In this document: in pieces, positions 7,338-11,064 of the stretch
How the letters are laid out: each line of letters begins with the position of its first letter
Numbering within the stretch: position 1 is the stretch's first letter
Assembly: GCA_947446625.1 (NCBI GenBank)
Contig: CANFIE010000093.1
Span: 1 to 11,064 of the forward strand
Direction: 5' to 3'
DNA from: Acetobacteraceae bacterium
GTDB taxonomy: Bacteria; Pseudomonadota; Alphaproteobacteria; Acetobacterales; Acetobacteraceae
DNA length: 11,064 bases
Position numbers and translations under genes: made by a program
The notes under the pieces: model-generated
What the model was told of the DNA's origin: nothing
Seen by the model: the letters and a program-made list of their open reading frames with translations, nothing else
Databases searched by the model: none

Positions 7338-7772
7338 CTACCAAAGCGGCCCTAGCCGCTGCACCAACCCGCCGCCGCGCTTCAGCACGTCATCCAGGCT
7401 GGCCTGCAATGCCTGCCGTTGCGCCTTGGTGGCGCGGCCCAGCACACCCTGGTTGGCCAGGGGCAGGTCAGGAAACCAGGTCGGCGCCAGCGGCAGGAAG
7501 GCCAGGCGCTTCAGGTCCAGCCGAAACGCGCTGCCCTGGCCAAGCGCGGCAGCCTCCGCCGGGCTGAAGCTATGCAGTCCCAGCGGCTGGCGGCCCGGGA
7601 AGTTCAGACCACTGGAGGTGGTGTAGGCCAGAATGGCCGCGAAGCCGCCCTGCGGCAGGCCGGCCGAATGCACCACATAGCCAACATGGCGCGGCCCTGG
7701 CCGTGCCGGCGCCTCATGCTCGGGGAAATTGACCCAGACGAAGTCGCCGATTTGCAGCGGCTGCGGGTTCAG
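7338..7772 (-). CDS. putative MazF/PemK-like toxin, apparent CTG start
   Basis: The frame encodes MNPQPLQIGDFVWVNFP at its N-terminus if translation begins at CTG 7770-7772, which overlaps the upstream TGA as CTGA; GGGG lies about five bases before it. This gives 144 residues. No ATG, GTG or TTG occurs between an in-frame TGA upstream and GTG at about 7679/7676, which would give only about 112 residues and remove the conserved-looking first strand. GDFVWVNFP, then PARPGPRHVGYVV, resembles the GDIVWVDF...RRPALVL opening of MazF/PemK mRNA interferases; the C-terminal helix TKAQRQALQASLDDVLKR also fits. The family call is by eye and tentative. Gene order (small RHH-like protein first, overlapping toxin second) is typical of type II modules. 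Confidence 0.5.
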   Translation of the reverse strand: MNPQPLQIGDFVWVNFPEHEAPARPGPRHVGYVVHSAGLPQGGFAAILAYTTSSGLNFPGRQPLGLHSFSPAEAAALGQGSAFRLDLKRLAFLPLAPTWFPDLPLANQGVLGRATKAQRQALQASLDDVLKRGGGLVQRLGPLW

Positions 7773-8041
7773 GGCAGCCCCAACAGGGTACTGAAGGAGT
7801 GCTGCCGGGCGGCAAACTCAGCGTCGGTTTCATCGGCGTCGCGCAACAAGTCCGGCTGCTGGCCCACCAGTTCCGGCGCGGCGACCATTGCCAGAGGCCG
7901 GTTCGCTTCGGCCTCAAAGGCCTGGTCCCGCTCCACCATGGCCGCCACCAATGCCGCCAGGGAGAGATGCTCCTCGGCCGCACGGCGAGTGAGGAAATTG
8001 GCGGTTTCCTCGGGCAAATCCAGGGTCAGCACCACGTTCAT
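7769..8041 (-). CDS. putative antitoxin, ribbon-helix-helix-like N-terminus
   Basis: 90 residues from ATG 8039-8041; an upstream TTG (8050) is possible but less likely. The start MNVVLTLDLPEETANFLTR, then AAEEHLSLAALVAAMVE, has the strand-helix-helix pattern of RHH antitoxins that bind operator DNA and neutralise a toxin through an acidic, flexible C-terminus; here residues 44-80 are rich in acidic residues (DADETDAEF). No Shine-Dalgarno is visible. TAATTT (8054-8049) ends 7 nt before the ATG and could be a -10 box giving a leaderless message. It overlaps the putative toxin by CTGA. The hydroxyacid dehydrogenase ends 51 nt upstream on the same strand. Confidence 0.55.
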   Translation of the reverse strand: MNVVLTLDLPEETANFLTRRAAEEHLSLAALVAAMVERDQAFEAEANRPLAMVAAPELVGQQPDLLRDADETDAEFAARQHSFSTLLGLP

Positions 8042-8092
8042 GCTGGGCAAATTACCGCAACGGGGCCGGGAGGAGCCAGCAAAAACGCCGCC

Positions 8093-9067
8093 TCACACCG
8101 CCCAAGGCGCCACTTCGCCGCGCAGCACCACCGCATCCACGCTGTCCAGCGCGCGGAAGCCCATGGCGTCCCGCGTCTCAACCGCGCCGCTGCCCATGTG
8201 CGGCAGCAGGGCCACGTTCTCCAGGCCCAGATAACCAGCAAAAACCTTCGGCTCGCCGTCATACACGTCCAGCCCCGCGGCGCGGACCTGGCCGGATTTC
8301 AGCGCCGCCACCAGGGCGGCGTCGTCCACCGTGGTACCGCGGCCGGTGTTCACCACAATGGCGCCGGGCTTCAGCAGAGCAATGCGCTCGGCGTTCAGCC
8401 AGTGGCGGGTGGCCGCGCCGCCGGGGATGTGCATGCTCAGCACGTCGATGGCGCCGAGGAAGCTGGCGTCATCCGCGTGGAACACCGCACCGGCTTCCTC
8501 GGCCGGGCTGAGCCGGTTGCGGTTGCGGTAGTGCACCTGCATGGAAAAGCCGCGCGCCATGCGGGCCATGGCCTGGCCAATGCGGCCCATGCCGAGGATG
8601 CCGAGCGTCTTGCCTTCCAGCGTCACGCCCATCAGTTGGGTCGGCGCCCAGCCGCCCCATTGGCCGGCGCGCAGCAGGCGCTCGCCCTCGCCGGCGCGGC
8701 GGGCGGCCATGAGCATGGCGGTGAAGGCGATTTCGGCGGTGGCGAAGCTCAGCACATCCGGCGTGTTGGCCACCGGAATGTTGCGGGCCTTGGCGGCGGG
8801 CAGGTCGATATGGTCGGTGCCGACCGAGAAGGTGGCGATGAGCTTCACGCTGGGCGGCAGGGCGGCGATGCAGGCGGCGTTCATCGCGTCCCCGGCCGCG
8901 CAGAGGATGGCGGCGGCGCCGGTTGCGGTGGCGCGGCGGGCAATCTCGGCGCCGTCCAGCGCCCAGAGGGTGTCGTCCAGGTTCAGCCGGGCGTCGTAGT
9001 CGCGGGTGGCGCGGGCCTGCACAGCTTCGGGCAGCTTGCGGGTCACCAGCAGAACGGGCTTCGACAT
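8093..9067 (-). CDS. D-isomer-specific 2-hydroxyacid dehydrogenase (glyoxylate/hydroxypyruvate reductase-like)
   Basis: 324 residues. The start ATG 9065-9067 (MSKPVLLVTRKLPE) follows GGAGG by nine bases; the longer open frame upstream is antisense to the SDR gene and rejected. Cofactor motif GMGRIG is at 159-164. The catalytic trio is R243 (NTGRGTTVDD), E272 (DVYDGEP) and H290 (LLPHMGSG). FSVGTDHIDL (80-89) is the usual N-terminal signature. HYRNRNR (179-185) after the second Rossmann strand, rather than an acidic residue, suggests NADPH preference, as in glyoxylate/hydroxypyruvate reductases. It reduces 2-keto acids to D-2-hydroxy acids; the substrate is inferred only. It is divergent from the SDR gene across 106 nt. 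Confidence 0.92.
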   Translation of the reverse strand: MSKPVLLVTRKLPEAVQARATRDYDARLNLDDTLWALDGAEIARRATATGAAAILCAAGDAMNAACIAALPPSVKLIATFSVGTDHIDLPAAKARNIPVANTPDVLSFATAEIAFTAMLMAARRAGEGERLLRAGQWGGWAPTQLMGVTLEGKTLGILGMGRIGQAMARMARGFSMQVHYRNRNRLSPAEEAGAVFHADDASFLGAIDVLSMHIPGGAATRHWLNAERIALLKPGAIVVNTGRGTTVDDAALVAALKSGQVRAAGLDVYDGEPKVFAGYLGLENVALLPHMGSGAVETRDAMGFRALDSVDAVVLRGEVAPWAV

Positions 9068-9133
9068 GGGGCATTTCCTCCGACCTTTCCCTTTGATAAC
9101 GCCCCCGCGCCCGGCTTGCCAGCCAGCCCCGCC

Positions 9134-9152
9134 GGGGGCACGGTTCGCCCCC
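9134..9152 (+). other. small GC hairpin in the leader of the SDR gene
   Basis: GGGGGC (9134-9139) and GCCCCC (9147-9152) form a 6-bp stem with a 7-nt loop, just before the GGAG (9162-9165) of the downstream gene. It could affect translation or be incidental. The rest of the 9068-9173 divergent gap shows no convincing promoter pair or operator. Confidence 0.3.
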
Positions 9153-9173
9153 ACATAAAACGGAGACGCAAGC

Positions 9174-9965
9174 ATGGACCTCGGGTTGAAGGGGCGCAGG
9201 GCCCTGGTGATGGGCGGGACCAAGGGGCTGGGCCGCAGCATTGCCGATTCGCTGGCCGAGGATGGCGCGGCGCTGGTGATCAGCGGGCGCGACCAGGGCC
9301 GGCTGGACGAGGCCGCCGCGCAGCTGCGCGCCAAGGGTGCCGCCAGTTGCATTGGCGTGCCGGGCGACGTGGCGAACCCGGACGACATGAACGCGCTGTA
9401 CGCCGCCGCCGTGAAGGCGATGGGGGGCGTGGATATTCTGGTGCTGAACCATGGCGGCCCGCCGCCCTGCACGGCGCTGGAGATGAAGGAAAGCGACCTG
9501 ACCAAGTGGTTCACTTCCATTGTCGTTTCGCCGCTGCGCATGGCCAACCTGGCCCTGCCCAGCATGCGGGCGCAGCAATGGGGGCGGATCATCGTGGTGG
9601 GGTCCACCGGCATGCAGCACCCGATTTCGTACCTGGCGCTGTCCAACACGCTGCGCGCCAGCGTTTGGGCCTGGGTGAAGACCATGAGCGGTGAAGTGGC
9701 CGAGGAAGGGGTGACCATCAACGTGCTGGCGCCGGGCAGCATTCTGACCGACCGCAGCACCGCGACGGCGACCAAGACCGCCGCCGACAAGGGCATTCCC
9801 ATTGAGCAGGTGCTGAAGGAGGCGGCGAAGGAGATTCCCGCCAAGCGCTACGGCATGCCGGCGGAATACGGCCCGATGGGGGCCTTTCTGGCCAGCGACA
9901 AGGGCAGCTACATCACCGGCAGCATGATCCGGGTGGATGGCGGCCGCGTGCGGGGCATGGTCTAG
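9174..9965 (+). CDS. SDR-fold protein, FabG-like, with degenerate active site
   Basis: 263 residues. ATG 9174 has GGAG eight bases upstream. The Rossmann start LVMGGTKGLGRSIADSLAEDG (11-31) keeps a nucleotide loop (GGTKGLGR, 14-21). NHGG (92-95) replaces the usual NNAG. S144 (VGSTG) is present, but where a Tyr-x-x-x-Lys pair is expected the protein reads LALSNTLR (154-161), so Tyr becomes Leu154 and Lys becomes Asn158. NVLAPGSILTDR (183-194) and ITGSMIRVDGG (247-257) are standard SDR C-terminal parts. It resembles a known FabG-like SDR subgroup lacking the canonical tetrad, so it may be a binding or non-classical enzyme rather than a normal ketoreductase. It is divergent from the hydroxyacid dehydrogenase; substrate unknown. 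Confidence 0.9.
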   Translation: MDLGLKGRRALVMGGTKGLGRSIADSLAEDGAALVISGRDQGRLDEAAAQLRAKGAASCIGVPGDVANPDDMNALYAAAVKAMGGVDILVLNHGGPPPCTALEMKESDLTKWFTSIVVSPLRMANLALPSMRAQQWGRIIVVGSTGMQHPISYLALSNTLRASVWAWVKTMSGEVAEEGVTINVLAPGSILTDRSTATATKTAADKGIPIEQVLKEAAKEIPAKRYGMPAEYGPMGAFLASDKGSYITGSMIRVDGGRVRGMV

Positions 9966-9977
9966 CACCTGCGTGAT

Positions 9978-10047
9978 GCCGCGGTGCGGCGATTGCTCCC
10001 ACGCCGCGGTGCGGCGATTGCTCCCACGCCGCGGTGCGGCGATTGCT
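9978..10047. repeat. tandem repeat, 2.8 copies of a 25-nt hairpin unit
   Basis: Units at 9978-10002 and 10003-10027 are identical, and the third (10028-10047) is identical over its 20 bases, then diverges. Each unit begins GCCGCGGTGCGGC, a self-complementary stem (GCCGC/GCGGC, loop GGT), followed by GATTGCTCCCAC. The array starts 12 nt after the SDR stop codon, so it lies in its 3' untranslated region and before the amidohydrolase leader. Confidence 0.9.
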
Positions 10048-10090
10048 AAGAGGTTCGGTGGCGGTCGGGCACAGCTCGGCCGCCTTGCAT

Positions 10091-10106
10091 GGAGTGTAAT
10101 ACAGTG
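10091..10106 (+). promoter_or_regulatory. ribosome site selecting GTG start of the amidohydrolase
   Basis: GGAG (10091-10094) lies nine bases before GTG 10104. The in-frame ATG at 10089 overlaps this GGAG and has no ribosome site of its own, so GTG is preferred; an ATG start would add five residues (MECNT). Confidence 0.5.
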
Positions 10107-11064
10107 CTGCCCAACCTCACCCCGGACGTTCCGCTGGCTGAACGTCTGTTCGACGAACTCCGCGCCCGCAGCTTTGATGGCGTAGGCATAACGCGGGAAG
10201 CCTATGGCGCCGGCGAGCGCATGGCGCATGCGCTGGTGAAGGGCACCGCCGAGGCGCTGGGGCTGGAGACCGCCGTGGACCCCATCGGCAACCTGTACAT
10301 GACGCTGCCGGGCCAGGACCGGGCGGCCAAGCGCGTCATGCTCGGCAGCCATTTGGACAGCGTGCCGAATGGCGGGAATTTTGATGGCGCCGCTGGCGTG
10401 CTGGCCGGGCTGGCGGCCGTGGCGGGCATGAAGCAGGCCGGCTGGCAGCCGCGTTGCGACGTGACGGTCATGGCCATTCGCGCCGAGGAAGCCGGCGCCT
10501 GGTTCCCCACCTCATTCCCCGGCAGCCGGGGCGCGCTGGGGGCGCTGAAGCCCGAGGAGTTGGAGATCAAACGGCTGGACAGCGGGCGGTCCCTCGCGGA
10601 CCACATGCGCGAGGAAGGCTTCGACCCCGATTTCGCCCGGCGTGGCCAGAAGCATCTGGGGCCGGACAATGTGGCGGCCTACCTGGAAGTGCATATCGAG
10701 CAAGGCCCGGTGCTGGATGCCGAGGAAGTGCCGGTGGGCATTGTGAGCGGCATTCCCGGCAGCCGGCGGCTGCGCCAGGCGCGGGTGCTGGGCGAGTACA
10801 ACCATTCCGGCGGCACGCCGCGTAAGTATCGGCGCGACGCCGCCATTGCGCTGGCGGATCTGGCGGTGGCGCTGGACGAAGCCTGGTGCCAGTTGGATGC
10901 GCGCGGCCAGCAGCTGGTGGTAACCTTCTGCACCATGGCCACCACGCCGGAAGCGGGCTTCACCAAGATTCCGGGCGAAGCCACCTTTCAGTTGGATGTG
11001 CGCAGCGTGAACCTGCACAACGTGGACGCCATATTCGAAGTGCTGGCCGCGAAGGTGCCCGAGA
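10104..11064 (+). CDS. M20-family Zn-dependent amidohydrolase (N-carbamoyl-L-amino acid hydrolase / allantoate amidohydrolase type), 3' end cut by window
   Basis: 320 codons are present of about 415 expected; the C-terminal part runs off the window. Metal and catalytic motifs are intact: GSHLDSVPNGGNFDG (81-95; H83, and D94 as bridging ligand), AIRAEEAG (125-131; E128/E129), EVHIEQGPVLD (195-205; H197), and the lid-domain NHSGGTPRKYRRDA (233-246; H234 expected to contact substrate across the dimer). Relatives cleave N-carbamoyl amino acids, allantoate or beta-ureidopropionate, releasing ammonia and CO2 or a ureido product; which substrate applies is not clear, and no hydantoinase or allantoinase is in view. 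It starts 138 nt after the SDR gene, separated by the tandem hairpins. Confidence 0.9.
   Translation, partial: MLPNLTPDVPLAERLFDELRARSFDGVGITREAYGAGERMAHALVKGTAEALGLETAVDPIGNLYMTLPGQDRAAKRVMLGSHLDSVPNGGNFDGAAGVLAGLAAVAGMKQAGWQPRCDVTVMAIRAEEAGAWFPTSFPGSRGALGALKPEELEIKRLDSGRSLADHMREEGFDPDFARRGQKHLGPDNVAAYLEVHIEQGPVLDAEEVPVGIVSGIPGSRRLRQARVLGEYNHSGGTPRKYRRDAAIALADLAVALDEAWCQLDARGQQLVVTFCTMATTPEAGFTKIPGEATFQLDVRSVNLHNVDAIFEVLAAKVPE

Noticed and set aside
9978..10047. CRISPR array
   Set aside because: Units are contiguous with no variable spacers and no cas genes are present.
8469..10352. Minus-strand ORF of 627 codons and plus-strand ORF at 7799-9694
   Set aside because: Both overlap the hydroxyacid dehydrogenase and SDR genes, which have clear catalytic motifs; low-complexity translations.

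Overview
This is GC-rich DNA from what looks like an alphaproteobacterium, most likely Rhodospirillales/Acetobacteraceae-like. The main reasons are the compact minus-strand order xseB-ispA-dxs-tlyA, which is typical of alphaproteobacteria, the strong G/C third-position bias (which also produces long antisense shadow ORFs), and palindromic intergenic repeats of an alphaproteobacterial style. The assignment below class level is inference.

Layout. (1) 1-204: 3' part, or all, of a small plus-strand ORF. (2) 205-366: an AT-richer strip with a 53-nt imperfect palindrome (copy A) and two related hairpins, the second of which supplies the tlyA stop codon. (3) 364-4314, minus strand: isoprenoid/housekeeping cluster read xseB, ispA, dxs, then tlyA. 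dxs overlaps ispA as TGATG. A terminator-like hairpin and a second copy (B) of the 53-nt repeat separate dxs from tlyA. (4) 4315-4562: divergent control region full of small inverted repeats. (5) 4563-5228, plus: CmcI-type methyltransferase. (6) 5242-6401, minus: tusA-like sulfur carrier and histone-deacetylase-family hydrolase overlapping by ATGA. (7) 6447-7325, plus: ROK sugar kinase very like E. coli Mak. (8) 7338-9067, minus: a D-2-hydroxyacid dehydrogenase followed by a putative antitoxin/toxin pair whose toxin seems to begin at a CTG codon overlapping the antitoxin stop. (9) 9174-9965, plus: an SDR-fold protein lacking the usual Tyr/Lys active site. (10) 9978-10047: three tandem 25-nt hairpin units. 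(11) 10104-end: 5' part of an M20-family amidohydrolase, cut by the window edge.

Functional links. IspA and Dxs are both in isoprenoid synthesis: Dxs makes DXP, the first MEP-pathway intermediate, and IspA condenses C5 units to farnesyl diphosphate. XseB (exonuclease VII) and TlyA (rRNA methylation) are customary passengers of this cluster. The other genes are single metabolic enzymes, and their arrangement does not reveal a shared pathway. I see no new multi-gene system. The most unusual content is the set of repeat elements around tlyA, the CTG-start toxin candidate, and the tandem hairpins before the amidohydrolase.
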